Shown: positions 51,332 through 60,376, numbered from the stretch's first letter. The stretch is 64,000 nucleotides of DNA from JAAYTY01 sp964569245 (GCA_964569245.1 CAZMTK010000005.1:1-64000); one strand, 5' to 3'. Program-made: numbers and translations. Notes: generated by a model not told the origin, from the sequence alone.

Positions 51332-52621
51332 ATGAGCAGGCAGTGGATGCCGCCGAGGGCGGCGCTCGAGGAAATGGCCGAGAGATTCGGAACCCCGCTG
51401 CACATCTACGACGGGCCTGGAATGGCGGAGAACGCGTTGCGCTTCCTCGACGCGTTCTCCTGGAACGATGGCTTCAGGCAGTTCTTCGCCGTGAAGGCCA
51501 CCCCCACCCCCGCGATCCTGGAGCTTCTCCACGGGCTGGGAATGGGCATGGACTGCAGCTCGCTTGCCGAGCTCGAGCTCTGCCGGAGGATCGGAATCCC
51601 CGGGTCCGACATCATGTTCACCTCGAACGACACTTCGGCAGCGGAGTATCGCATGGCCGCGGGGATGGGCGCGATCATCAACCTCGATGACGCGGGCCAC
51701 ATAGACTTCCTCCGCGAGGCGGCAGGGCTGCCTCCGCTCCTGTGCCTCAGATTCAATCCCGGCGATCCCGACACGGGCAACTCGATCATCGGTCATCCGA
51801 GGGAGGCCAAGTTCGGGATGCCGTGCGACCAGCTTCTGGACGCATGTCGAATGCTCGCCGGACTCGGTGTGGAGAGGTTCGGCCTCCACACCATGATCGT
51901 CTCGAACGAGCTCGACACCGAGACCTTCTCGACGGTGGCCGGGATGATGTTCTCCCTGGCTGTCAGGATGCGCGACGAGACTGGTGTCCAGGTCGAATTC
52001 GTGAACCTCGGAGGAGGCCTGGGCATCCCCTACCGGCCTGGTCAGCGGGCGATCGACGTCGAATCGCTTTCGTCCAGCATCGGGGCGCTTCACGATCGCA
52101 TCCTGGGCTCAGCCGGCATGGGCGGTGTGAAGGTGTGCACGGAGTGCGGGAGGTACGTGACGGGGCCCTACGGCTGCCTTCTCGCGAGGGTGCTGCACGT
52201 CAAGAGGACATGGAAGAACTTCGTGGGCCTGGACGCGAGCATGGCGGATCTGATGAGACCGGGGATGTACGGTGCATATCATCACATCAGCGTCGTCGGA
52301 AGAGAGGACGAGCCGGCGGACTTCCTTTGCGACGTCACCGGATCGCTGTGCGAGAACAACGACAAGTTCGCAGTGGACAGGCTTCTCCCCGGAGTCGAGC
52401 CGGGCGACCTGGTCGTCATCCACGACACCGGCGCCCACGGCCATGCGATGGGCTTCAACTACAACGGCAAGCTGAGGTCTGCCGAGGTGATGATAAGGCC
52501 GGACGGCGTTCCCGAGCTCATCAGGAGGGCGGAGACGCTGGAGGACTACTTCGCCACTGCCGTCTTCCACGGCTGTTGCGGCGACTCCTCTCGGACACCG
52601 GCGGATGAAGCGGCATATTAG
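51332..52621 (+). CDS. PLP-dependent decarboxylase of the diaminopimelate/ornithine family (LysA-like)
   Basis: 429 aa, fold type III. The PLP-binding Lys is in FFAVKATPTPAIL near residue 54. GMDCSSLAELELCR, FGLHTMIVSNELD, NLGGGLGIPY, CTECGRYVTGPYG and the C-terminal LCENNDKFAVDR with FNYNG are present. RPGMYGAYHHI favours diaminopimelate decarboxylase, though some family motifs (CESGD) are altered, so a related amino-acid decarboxylase is possible. No other lysine gene is nearby. Preceded by an attenuator-like leader. Confidence 0.8.
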   Translation: MSRQWMPPRAALEEMAERFGTPLHIYDGPGMAENALRFLDAFSWNDGFRQFFAVKATPTPAILELLHGLGMGMDCSSLAELELCRRIGIPGSDIMFTSNDTSAAEYRMAAGMGAIINLDDAGHIDFLREAAGLPPLLCLRFNPGDPDTGNSIIGHPREAKFGMPCDQLLDACRMLAGLGVERFGLHTMIVSNELDTETFSTVAGMMFSLAVRMRDETGVQVEFVNLGGGLGIPYRPGQRAIDVESLSSSIGALHDRILGSAGMGGVKVCTECGRYVTGPYGCLLARVLHVKRTWKNFVGLDASMADLMRPGMYGAYHHISVVGREDEPADFLCDVTGSLCENNDKFAVDRLLPGVEPGDLVVIHDTGAHGHAMGFNYNGKLRSAEVMIRPDGVPELIRRAETLEDYFATAVFHGCCGDSSRTPADEAAY

Positions 52622-52682
52622 CCGTGTCCGGTTGTCCGGCACGAGAGTCCGTTCCATCCGCGGCCCTACCGGGAGGATGACT

Positions 52683-52784
52683 GTGGCCTGCTCGATCATG
52701 GAGCTGCTGCTGCCCCTGTTCCTCGCCTCTCTCCCGGCTTCGCTGCTCGTACTCGCAGCGGTGACGGTCCTGGTCCTGGGGTGA
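52683..52784 (+). CDS. Small single-pass membrane protein
   Basis: A possible 33-aa protein: GTG at 52683 lies six bases after GGGAGG (52671-52676). After a short MACSIMEL start almost every residue is hydrophobic (LLPLFLASLPASLLVLAAV and on), one transmembrane helix. It sits between lysA and an exported protein gene. Support is the ribosome site and composition only. Confidence 0.35.
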   Translation: MACSIMELLLPLFLASLPASLLVLAAVTVLVLG

Positions 52785-52818
52785 TCCCTGCACACGCTCC
52801 ATCAGAAGGAGCTCGGAT

Positions 52819-53415
52819 ATGCTTGCACTGTGCCTCGTGCTGCTGGGATCGACAGCCGGAGTGGACACCCTGCACTGCACGGTCGAGGAGAACTGCCCCG
52901 CCGACAGCGAGGAGTTCGCAGCGCTGTTCGGAGCAGGATGCAGCCTCCGCTGCGCGATAGACTGGGCGGTCACCGCCTCGTCGGAGCTGGAGACGCAGGC
53001 CGGAAGCTCATATTCCGCCTCGAACGTAGATGACATCGACCCTGCTACCGCATGGGTGGAGGGCGCTGAGGGAACCGGACAGGGCGAATTCCTGGAGATC
53101 GAGTTCTTCGGCGCCCCTGACGGTGAGACTTACGCCTTCAGGGCACTGACCATCCAGAACGGATACGCGAAATCGGAGGACGTCTGGTCGGCTGACGGGC
53201 GGATCAGGCTTCTCGAGCTTGCGCTGAACGGAGCTCCCTGCTTCGTGCTGGAGCTCGAGGACACGCTAGTTCCGCAGTCGGCGAGCTGGGCGGGCACGCA
53301 CGACATCCCGGTGGGCAACGGAGACATCGTCACGCTGACCATAATCGACGCATACGAAGGCGACGCGCGGGAAGACACCGCCGTCTCGGGCCTGATGCTC
53401 CAGGGGGCGCACTAG
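52819..53415 (+). CDS. Exported protein with a NADase-type glycan-binding (discoidin-like) domain
   Basis: 198 aa. Short signal peptide (MLALCLVLLGSTAGV), four Cys in the first 45 residues, then a carbohydrate-binding-like jelly roll: TASSELETQAGSSYSASN, DIDPATAWVEGAEGTGQGEF, the FRALTIQNGYAKSEDVW strand and LELALNG. This pattern matches the 'NADase-type glycan-binding' discoidin relatives found in many exported bacterial proteins. Binding partner unknown. It ends 1 nt before the convergent M1 peptidase stop. Confidence 0.72.
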   Translation: MLALCLVLLGSTAGVDTLHCTVEENCPADSEEFAALFGAGCSLRCAIDWAVTASSELETQAGSSYSASNVDDIDPATAWVEGAEGTGQGEFLEIEFFGAPDGETYAFRALTIQNGYAKSEDVWSADGRIRLLELALNGAPCFVLELEDTLVPQSASWAGTHDIPVGNGDIVTLTIIDAYEGDAREDTAVSGLMLQGAH

Positions 53416-55317
53416 CTACCGTGGCATGACGACCATGTGAACGGTCTGCCTGAGGTTGCCCTCCCCCCTAGCCTCGACGAGGTAGCTTGCCGGGGGCAGC
53501 CCGGAGACGTCGATCTGCCTCTCTCCAGGCGGCAGGCTGAAGGACCGCACGATCCGTCCCGACAGGTCGAACAGTGAGACCTCGAGGGGAGACTGTTCCA
53601 TGCCGGACCACGAGACAGAGGTGATGGAAGCGCATGGATTGATCGTCAGCCGCATCGTGCCCACGCCCCCGGCCGGTGGAACCGGTCTCTCTCCCAGTCC
53701 GAGGAGGTTTCCGCACAGGATTCTTCTCCAGGGATCGAATTCCACCGATCTGGGCTCGAACGGGACGGTGCACACCCCCTGCTGGCCCTGGGAGTCGTTC
53801 CACAGCGTCACGACGGTGTCCTGCGAGAGACCGTCTATCCTGAACTCGAGGGGCATCGTGAAGAAGGGTCCTATCGTCTGGACCTGATCTATCTGGATCG
53901 TGACCTCCCAGTCCGGCCCTGACTGCTGCCAGGAGAAGTCGAAGTCGTAGACGGGGTATCCCCAGTCGTAGACCCAGGTGTCGAAGAACCAGTCGATGTC
54001 GTCACCCGTCACGAACTCGATGTCGTCCCTGAAATCATCGGGGTTCACCAGCCCGTACTGGTGGTGGTCGAAGTAGAAGTTCAGCACCTCGAAGAAGGTG
54101 TCGCTGCCGAGGACGTAGCGCAGCATGTGGAGCACGCTCGCTGCCTTCTCGTAGGTGGTGTAGCCGAAGATCTCGCCTGGGGTGGTGGGGCTGTCGATGG
54201 GGAACATCTCCCCGCTCTGCAGATACGGAATCATTATGTCCTCGACCATGTACTCCCTGTATGCCCAGTCTCCGTAGGTCTCCATCCACAGCGCCTCGCC
54301 GAGAGTTGCGAAGCCCTCCTTGAGCCATATGTGCTGCCATTCGTTCATGGTCACGCAGCAGCCCCACCACATGTGAGTCATCTCGTGGGCTATCAGCCAG
54401 TCGTAGTTAGTGAAGCCGTTGACGGCGGACGCGATGTGAGCGATGGCGGAGGTGTGTTCCATGTCGCCCTTGGGGGTCTCCACCAGCCCGAATCTGCAGC
54501 CCCACGGATACGGCCCGAAGAGGGATTCGAGGTTGGCGAGCATCCCGTCCACGTTGACGAAGCTCCCCAGTGCGTCCTCCACGTCCCACGAGTACACGTA
54601 GTAGTAGATCCTCGAATCCGTGGAGTCGTGGAGGACGGTGTAGTCGCCGACAGCCATGGTCGCGAGGTAGGTCGGCATCTGCTGGTCGAAGCTCCAGCTG
54701 TAGGTCGCCTTTCCGCCCGAGAACTCCACGCCTGCAGAGTCGCCGTTGGCAACCGCATATAGGGTGTCGGGGCAGGTTATGTGGAAGTCGAACGTCGCCT
54801 TGTCGTTCTGGTGGTCCCAGCAGGGAAACATGCACTTCCCCATGCACTGGCCCTCGGTGTAGATGCCGACGCCGATCTGATAGGTGATGTAGGGATGGAA
54901 CCAGAAGCCTCCCCAGGCCTCGTGGTAGGGCGTACCCGAGTAGGAGATGAACAGCTCCTCCGTGTCGCCCGGTTCTATCGGCTGGGAGAGCGTGATGTAG
55001 AGAGAGTCCGCCTGCTGGTAGAAGGGGAGGTTCCCGGAGGCGTCCCATACCGCGCCGACAGTGAGCTGCCTGAGATCGAGGCGGATCTGGGACACGGCTC
55101 CGCCGGCCGAAGTCATGGTGATTGCCGTGACTCCCTCTATTTCCTGGATGTCCCGGAAGACCTCGATCTGGATGTCGTAATGAAGGATGTCCACCGGGTT
55201 CTGCGGGTGGTCCGCATCGCAGAGCGTATAGCACGGAGCGAGGGGCCTGGCCAGTGAGCTGTCGTCCAGCCTCGGGTGCGGCTGTGCCAGAAGGGCGAGG
55301 AGAACGAGACCGGTCAT
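53416..55317 (-). CDS. Exported M1-family aminopeptidase with C-terminal sorting domain
   Basis: 633 aa. Signal peptide, then the M1 N-terminal beta domain with YDIQIEVF, the substrate loop (GDMEHTS in place of GAMEN), zinc site HEMTHMWWG plus 18 residues to the WLKEGFATLGE Glu. A C-terminal Ig-like domain (LTINPCASITSVS ... VSLFDLSGRIVRS ... LPPASYLVEARG) is of the T9SS sorting class. Probably degrades peptides at the cell surface. GGAGGG lies upstream of ATG 55317. Confidence 0.92.
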   Translation of the reverse strand: MTGLVLLALLAQPHPRLDDSSLARPLAPCYTLCDADHPQNPVDILHYDIQIEVFRDIQEIEGVTAITMTSAGGAVSQIRLDLRQLTVGAVWDASGNLPFYQQADSLYITLSQPIEPGDTEELFISYSGTPYHEAWGGFWFHPYITYQIGVGIYTEGQCMGKCMFPCWDHQNDKATFDFHITCPDTLYAVANGDSAGVEFSGGKATYSWSFDQQMPTYLATMAVGDYTVLHDSTDSRIYYYVYSWDVEDALGSFVNVDGMLANLESLFGPYPWGCRFGLVETPKGDMEHTSAIAHIASAVNGFTNYDWLIAHEMTHMWWGCCVTMNEWQHIWLKEGFATLGEALWMETYGDWAYREYMVEDIMIPYLQSGEMFPIDSPTTPGEIFGYTTYEKAASVLHMLRYVLGSDTFFEVLNFYFDHHQYGLVNPDDFRDDIEFVTGDDIDWFFDTWVYDWGYPVYDFDFSWQQSGPDWEVTIQIDQVQTIGPFFTMPLEFRIDGLSQDTVVTLWNDSQGQQGVCTVPFEPRSVEFDPWRRILCGNLLGLGERPVPPAGGVGTMRLTINPCASITSVSWSGMEQSPLEVSLFDLSGRIVRSFSLPPGERQIDVSGLPPASYLVEARGEGNLRQTVHMVVMPR

Positions 55318-55359
55318 GTCGATTCCCTCCCTGCCGGGCCCGGCTGGCCGGGCCTGCGA

Positions 55360-56322
55360 TCAGACCGCCTCCATGGTCGAAGGGGGCTTCGAGGCGATGT
55401 TGTAGGTCACGCTCACGACTCCGGGCACTTCGCTCACGATTTCGGCAGCGAGCTTCCCGAGCAGATCGAACGGGAGGTGCGTGGGCGCGGCCTCCCGGGC
55501 GTCGAGGCTGTCCCAGCAGCGGATCTCGATCTGCTGTCCGAAATCCCTCCTGCCTTCGCGCATTCCGGTCACCCTGTCGTAGTGGAGTATCGCCATGTAC
55601 TGGAACGCCCCGGTTCCCGCAAGGAGCCTCTCGACGATCGCGGTGGCCTTCCTGACCGTTTCTATGCGGTCAGTCGTCGCCTCCCCTATCACCCTGGCGG
55701 CCAGTGCAGGGCCCGGGAAGGGCATCCTGTCGAACACCTCCGGCGGAAGCCCGAGCGCCCTTCCGACCTTCCTCACCCCGTCCTTCCGCAGGTTGACGAG
55801 CGGCTCGAGAATCCCGTAGCCGAAGGTCTTCCGCGGGTCAATGCCGAGTTGTTCGAAGACGTTGTGCTGCCTCTTGATGCCAGCCACCGTCTCGTCCACG
55901 TCAGTGAGAATCGTCCCCTGCAGGAGGTGCCTCGCTCCGCTCTCACGGACGATCTCGCCGAAGACGTCCCTGTAGAATGTCCGGGTAACGGCCTCGCGCT
56001 TCTCCTCGGGATCCGTGATGCCGGCGAGCGCCTCGAAGAAGCGCTTCTTCGCGTCGATCACTTCTACTTCGATGCCGAGTCCGCTGAAAAGGGCGCATAC
56101 GCTTTCCGGTTCGCCCTCCCTCATCAGACCGTTGTCTATGAACACGGTTCTGAGACGGGTTCCGAGGGCCCTGTGGCCCAGGACAGTCACGACGGACGAA
56201 TCCACTCCTCCGGAAAGCGCGTTGATGGCTGTGCCGTCACCCACAGCTTCGTGGATCTCCCTGCACCGCTCTTCGACGAACTTCCCGCAGTCGAGGTCCT
56301 CGACTCTGATCTCCCTGATCAT
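55360..56322 (-). CDS. guaAb: GMP synthase, PP-loop ATPase/dimerisation subunit (GuaA subunit B type)
   Basis: Aminates XMP to GMP using ammonia. 320 aa: the ATP-pyrophosphatase P-loop ALSGGVDSSVV near residue 37, FIDNGLMREGE, QGTILTDVDE, and the C-terminal dimerisation domain ending NIASKPPSTMEAV (lid Lys). The glutamine amidotransferase domain is absent, so this is the two-subunit form common in archaea and some bacteria. The amidotransferase partner is not in the window. GGGAGGAGAGG precedes the ATG. Confidence 0.93.
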   Translation of the reverse strand: MIREIRVEDLDCGKFVEERCREIHEAVGDGTAINALSGGVDSSVVTVLGHRALGTRLRTVFIDNGLMREGEPESVCALFSGLGIEVEVIDAKKRFFEALAGITDPEEKREAVTRTFYRDVFGEIVRESGARHLLQGTILTDVDETVAGIKRQHNVFEQLGIDPRKTFGYGILEPLVNLRKDGVRKVGRALGLPPEVFDRMPFPGPALAARVIGEATTDRIETVRKATAIVERLLAGTGAFQYMAILHYDRVTGMREGRRDFGQQIEIRCWDSLDAREAAPTHLPFDLLGKLAAEIVSEVPGVVSVTYNIASKPPSTMEAV

Positions 56323-56705
56323 TCCTCTCCTCCCTGGCGGATTCCGGGTGTGCGGGAGCCTGTCAGAACGCCGCGGCTTCCATTTACGGCGATGATAAGG
56401 AAAAACAGCCTCCCTGGCACCGGCGCAGGGGCGGCCGCGCCGGGGGGCCTCGGCCGCCCGAAGGACAGTGGAACCTGCTCTGGTCTCTCTCGGGGACTAC
56501 GACTGGCACCCAGAGCGGAACTCAGGCGCCCTCTGAGCATGAACACGGGATGGACGGCCTAAGCAATGAGAAACAGCAGAATACATCACCTACCTGAAAT
56601 CGTGAACCGTCTCCGGCGGGGATTGCGAACCGACTCTTGACGTCGATTGACAGCAAGGTGATTTTTGTTTGCAGCCTCGGCTGTATGGGCATGGGAGGGG
56701 GTTGT
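56323..56705. other. Intergenic region between divergent guaAb and the propeller gene
   Basis: 383 nt without a supported gene. TTGACG (56636-56641) and TTGACA (56647-56652) could be -35 boxes for the plus-strand gene, but no matching -10 is evident. A GC-rich self-complementary stretch lies near 56430-56462. Confidence 0.3.
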
Positions 56706-57701
56706 ATGAGAAGGCTGTCGTTCGTGTTCGCCCTGATCCCGGCGGTGTCCCTCGCGGCTCCGCAGATCGTGAGATCGTTCGATGCCCCTGACAGCGGTAT
56801 AACGGGGCTCGCCTGCAGCGGGAGCTCCGACCTGTACGCTGTTTCGGGCCCGTCGCACAAGCTGTTCAAGATCAATGTCGTCACAGGCGCGGTGATCGAC
56901 TCGTGGACCCTGGCTCCGACGAACCTCAACGGCCTCGGCATGGCTGGCGGAAGCCTGTTCGTGACGAACGGCACCAGCACCGTGTACAACTACAGCACCT
57001 CTGGGACTCTCATCGACACTTCCATAATCATGTGCAACGGTTGAGGCGGCCCCACGCCCGAACCGGTGGTTGGGGCTGGAGGCAACGCGAACAACCTGTT
57101 CATCGTGGATGACGACTACACCGTGCTCAGCAACACCGTGCCACTTCCCGACAGCATATACGCACCGACCTACATGTACATGACCTACTACGGCACCACC
57201 TACGACATCGCCTACGAAGGCTACGGCAACGGAACGGGAGACATCTGGTTCGCTACCGGCGAGGCCACGTCTCCCATCAGGGCATACAACACCTCCGGAA
57301 CGCTGACCTACGCCACCGACATCCTTCCTAGCGTGCGCGGCCTGGCCTTCTACGCCGACGGCGGACAGCGCTACCTCTGGGCGAGCTGTCCGGGCGACGG
57401 GAAGCTGTACCTGATCCTGCTCGATCCTACGGGCATCGAGGACGAGCAGGAAGGAGCGGTCCCGGTCGAGCTGTCGTCGAGCATCAACCCGTTCTGCAGC
57501 TCGACGGTCCTGACGGGAGAGGGCTTCGCGTCAGGCGCCGTGCTGGAGGTTTTCGACGTGAGCGGCAGAAAGGTCCTGGAAGCACCCTTCCAGGGTATGT
57601 TCCTGCTGGACGGAGACGATGTGCCCGCGGGATTGTACGTCGCGAGAGTGACCGATCCTGCAGGCGCTTCGGCAAGGCTCTCTCTCACAAAGCTGCAGTA
57701 G
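56706..57701 (+). CDS. Exported beta-propeller protein with C-terminal sorting domain, interrupted by an in-frame TGA
   Basis: 332 codons. Signal peptide MRRLSFVFALIPAVSLAA, then propeller-like strands (GITGLACSGSSDLYAVSG, KLFKINVVTGAVIDSW, GGSLFVTNGTSTVYNYSTSG), and from about 245 an Ig-like C-terminal domain ending ARLSLTKLQ. At 57042-57044, after IIMCNG, the frame meets TGA and then resumes with GGPTPEPVVGAGGNANNLF; no frameshift. If read through as Sec, residues would form C-N-G-U. The GGGAGGGGG site precedes ATG 56706. See findings on recoding. Confidence 0.8.
57042..57076 (+). other. In-frame TGA with SECIS-like hairpin in the propeller gene
   Basis: TGA (57042-57044) is in GGTTGAGGCG. 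Just downstream, 57056-57059 pairs with 57073-57076 and 57061-57064 with 57068-57071, with one G-G mismatch (57060/57072) and a GGT triloop (57065-57067) at +21 to +23. In E. coli fdhF the GGU of the SECIS loop lies at almost the same distance. No sel genes are in the window. Confidence 0.35.
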
Positions 57702-57720
57702 CAGTCCTGAACGACGGAGC

Positions 57721-57744
57721 GGGGCCCGCGGAGACGCGGGCCCC
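57721..57744. terminator. Bidirectional terminator hairpin between convergent genes
   Basis: A perfect 10-bp stem (57721-57730 with 57735-57744), loop GAGA, 20 nt after the propeller stop and 26 nt after the channel stop on the other strand. It is followed by TTGCTC only, so the U-tract is weak. Confidence 0.5.
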
Positions 57745-57769
57745 TTGCTCATCCGGTTCGCGCGAGAGA

Positions 57770-58651
57770 TCAGCGTCGGACTGCGGGCGCGCCGCCCTGC
57801 CCCCCTCCATCACGGTCTTCCTCCCGCTCCAGGGGTCTGCCGCAGTGGGGGCAGAGCCTGAGGCCGGTCTCCATCGCCTTCTGGAGACGCCTCCTCCTGA
57901 GGACGTCGTCGAATCCAGACGCTAGAATGCCTGCTGGAAGTGCGAACAGCCCTATTCCCAGAAGCGCGACGAACGCCCCGAGCGCTTTCCCGGCTGCAGT
58001 GACGGGATAGACGCCAGCGGGATCTGCTGAGGTGATCGTGGCGATGCTCCAGAGGATCGCTTCGGGTATGCTGCCGTACTTGTCCGGCTGGGCCGAGTTC
58101 TCCACGTAGTACATCAGTCCGGAAGACATCAGGATCATTATGAAAACGATGAAGAAGGTGACGCCGATCTCCCCTCTCTTCTCCCTGAGGACCTCCCCGA
58201 GCAGCTTGAGGGAGCTGGAGTACCTGTTGACCTTGAAGAGCATCAGGAGCCTCACCAGCCTGACGGCCCTGAGGAATCGCAGGTCGAGACCTACGACCCA
58301 GGGCAGATAGAAAGGCAGGATGGCCGCGAGATCGATGAGGGCCATCGGCGAGACCATGTACCTGAGCCGTCCCATGACGGGATCGTGGCGGTCCGTCTTG
58401 AGGTCGGAGGTCCAGAGCCGCAGGACGTACTCCAGCGTGAACACCGCCACGGAGAACACCTCGAACCAGCGCAGATACCGGCTCATCGCGAGGTCTATCG
58501 AGCGCACGGAGCCCAGGATGACTGCTGCTATGTTCAGGGTGATGAGGATGATTATCGTCAGGTCGAAGGTCCTGCTGGCGCGGTCGCCCCTGTGGGCGGC
58601 CTCTATTATCTCGAACAGTCTCCTCTTGAATCTCCCAGCAGAGCCCTGCAT
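57770..58651 (-). CDS. Voltage-gated channel-like protein with a non-canonical selectivity filter
   Basis: 293 aa, six transmembrane segments. S4 carries RFLRAVRLVRLLMLF with regularly spaced Arg, and the S4-S5 region KVNRYSSSLKLL follows, as in bacterial Kv channels. The pore helix reaches WSIATITSADPAGVYPVT: where K+ channels have T-V-G-Y-G-D this one has S-A-D-P-A-G. The C terminus has a CPHCGRPL half zinc ribbon. Ion selectivity cannot be K+-like by the known rule. ATG 58651 has GGGAG five bases before it. DNA gives the unusual filter without ambiguity. Confidence 0.8.
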   Translation of the reverse strand: MQGSAGRFKRRLFEIIEAAHRGDRASRTFDLTIIILITLNIAAVILGSVRSIDLAMSRYLRWFEVFSVAVFTLEYVLRLWTSDLKTDRHDPVMGRLRYMVSPMALIDLAAILPFYLPWVVGLDLRFLRAVRLVRLLMLFKVNRYSSSLKLLGEVLREKRGEIGVTFFIVFIMILMSSGLMYYVENSAQPDKYGSIPEAILWSIATITSADPAGVYPVTAAGKALGAFVALLGIGLFALPAGILASGFDDVLRRRRLQKAMETGLRLCPHCGRPLEREEDRDGGGQGGAPAVRR

Positions 58652-58800
58652 GCGCTCTCCCATCCTGAAGGGCAATGCTGGCTCAGGGTCGAAGCAGGGT
58701 CAAGCCCCGCGCCGACCCTGAACGCTTCTCCGCTTCCTAGAGGCTCGCGAGTTGCCTATCTTCCCCCTCGAGGATTTCCGCCGTCACCGGAGGCTGCAGA

Positions 58801-59166
58801 TTGAACCTTCTTCTCCTCGTTTTCGGCCTGCTGTCGCAGACCTGGACCACCGCAGGCCCTGTCCTTCGAGTCGATCTCCAGGAAGGCTTCTAGGGATGCG
58901 GCGTCGCGCTGTTCCTGGACGGGCTGCCCGTATTCAGGGATTCCGTTCGCACCGACCCGGTCAAGGGTCTGGCAGGCGGAGCAGACCTCGAGTGCCGCAG
59001 CACCCTTGTCGACCTCCGCGTGAGGATCAGGGAGCTGGGTCTCGACTCGACATTCCGCATCACGATCGGCGAGGGGGAGTTCGTAGGTCTCTCGATCGCC
59101 GATTCCGGCGACGGAGATCTCTTCCTCAGGATCGTTCAGTCGCAGTCACCGTTCGGGTACGACTGA
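58801..59166 (+). pseudogene. Small exported protein gene interrupted by TAG
   Basis: 122 codons. TTG 58801, six bases after GGAGG, starts a signal peptide (NLLLLVFGLLSQTWTTAG). VLRVDLQEGF is followed by TAG at 58891-58893, then GCGVALFLDGLPVFRDSVR, SIADSGDGDLFLRIV and a C-terminal SPFGYD. The pattern EGF-x-G, VxxDG, FGY resembles small bacterial proteins of unknown function with similar beginnings and ends (from memory). The TAG stands where such proteins usually have a charged residue, so a single-base nonsense change is likely. Confidence 0.5.
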
Positions 59167-59218
59167 CACGGCCGGACCGGGGAGCGTTCAGAGCCGTACC
59201 ATCCGGAGGTCGCCATCA

Positions 59219-60325
59219 GTGAGAAGGACGAGCGTTCTGACGTCGGTCTTCTGCAGCTTCATGGCTGCGTCCTGCAGCGGCCCGGACGGAGTCGGGGGCC
59301 CTGCGGAGATCGAGGGGCTCCCGCACCGCACCCTGGAAGAGACCGGCCGAATCGGGGTCGAGATCGGCGACAGCAACTGCGTCTTCTCGGCCGTTCGAGG
59401 AGCCGTCATCACGACCGAAGGCAGGATAGTCGTCTCGGATGTCGGCACCTTCAGCCTCAGATCCTTCACAGCGGACGGCGCCTTCCTCCACAGGGGGGGC
59501 GGGCGTGGCGAGGGTCCGGGCGAGTACACCATGCCTGCCTGCCTCGCTCCCTGCCCCGGCGGTGGCGTGGTCGTGTCGGACTTCGGCTCGTCTAAGCTCG
59601 TCTTCTACGACTCCACGCTGACCTTCCACCACGAGGTGACCGGTATCGTGGAGGGAGTGCCCGGAGATCTGGTGGTTCTTCCAGATTCGGCGATCGTCGG
59701 ATCGGTGAGGGAGTTCGACAGGTCGACGGGTTCTGCCGGCTGCTCGGTGCGAAGATGGGAGCCCGGCGAGAGCGAGAGCGGCACCATCTACATGCTGAGA
59801 ATGCAGCAGGTGGACAGGACGGATCCGGGGGCGATGTTCAGGGCCACCCAGGTGGTGTTCGCCGCAGCTCCCGACGGCAGGGTCTTCGTGAGCGTCCCGA
59901 GCACGGAGGAGTATCTGATCGAGTGCTTCTCTCCGGACGGTTCGCCGCTCCGCTCCATCGAACGTCCGTTCGAGCCCGTAGAGCGCTCGGAGGAGGATCT
60001 CCTCATGGAGCGCGAGATGATGGCCTCGATCTACGAGAGTCGCGGGATGCCGGGCATGATCGACGAGTGGGAGCCGGAGCGGTACTGCACCGCGATAGCC
60101 GACATGGACGTCTCCGGAGGATTCCTCTGGGTCCGCAGGGGCACCGAAGCCTTCCCGTTCTACGACGTGTACGATCTGGACGGCCGGCCCCGATTCACCT
60201 GTTCGGCGCCGGAGCTTCCGTACTACTCGCTCGTGGCGGTAGTTCCCTGCGACTCGCTTTTCCTCGCCTACGAGGCGGATCCCGAGGACTACCCCGTGGT
60301 TCATCTTCTCGAGTTCACCGAATGA
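59219..60325 (+). CDS. Lipoprotein with a six-bladed propeller (NHL/6-bladed-like)
   Basis: 368 aa. The signal peptide ends in lipobox M-A-A-S-C with Cys at residue 19, so it is lipid-anchored. Blade-like strands recur: AVITTEGRIVVSDVGTFSLR, GGGRGEGPGEY, GGGVVVSDFGSSKLVFYDS, FVSVPSTEEYLIECFS. This resembles the 6-bladed beta-propeller lipoproteins of Bacteroidetes and related phyla. GTG 59219 has GGAGGT eight bases upstream. Function unknown. Confidence 0.78.
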   Translation: MRRTSVLTSVFCSFMAASCSGPDGVGGPAEIEGLPHRTLEETGRIGVEIGDSNCVFSAVRGAVITTEGRIVVSDVGTFSLRSFTADGAFLHRGGGRGEGPGEYTMPACLAPCPGGGVVVSDFGSSKLVFYDSTLTFHHEVTGIVEGVPGDLVVLPDSAIVGSVREFDRSTGSAGCSVRRWEPGESESGTIYMLRMQQVDRTDPGAMFRATQVVFAAAPDGRVFVSVPSTEEYLIECFSPDGSPLRSIERPFEPVERSEEDLLMEREMMASIYESRGMPGMIDEWEPERYCTAIADMDVSGGFLWVRRGTEAFPFYDVYDLDGRPRFTCSAPELPYYSLVAVVPCDSLFLAYEADPEDYPVVHLLEFTE

Positions 60326-60376
60326 GACTCTCCGCCGACAGACTGGCGCCGGCCGTGGACCGGCATGGAGGCTGAC

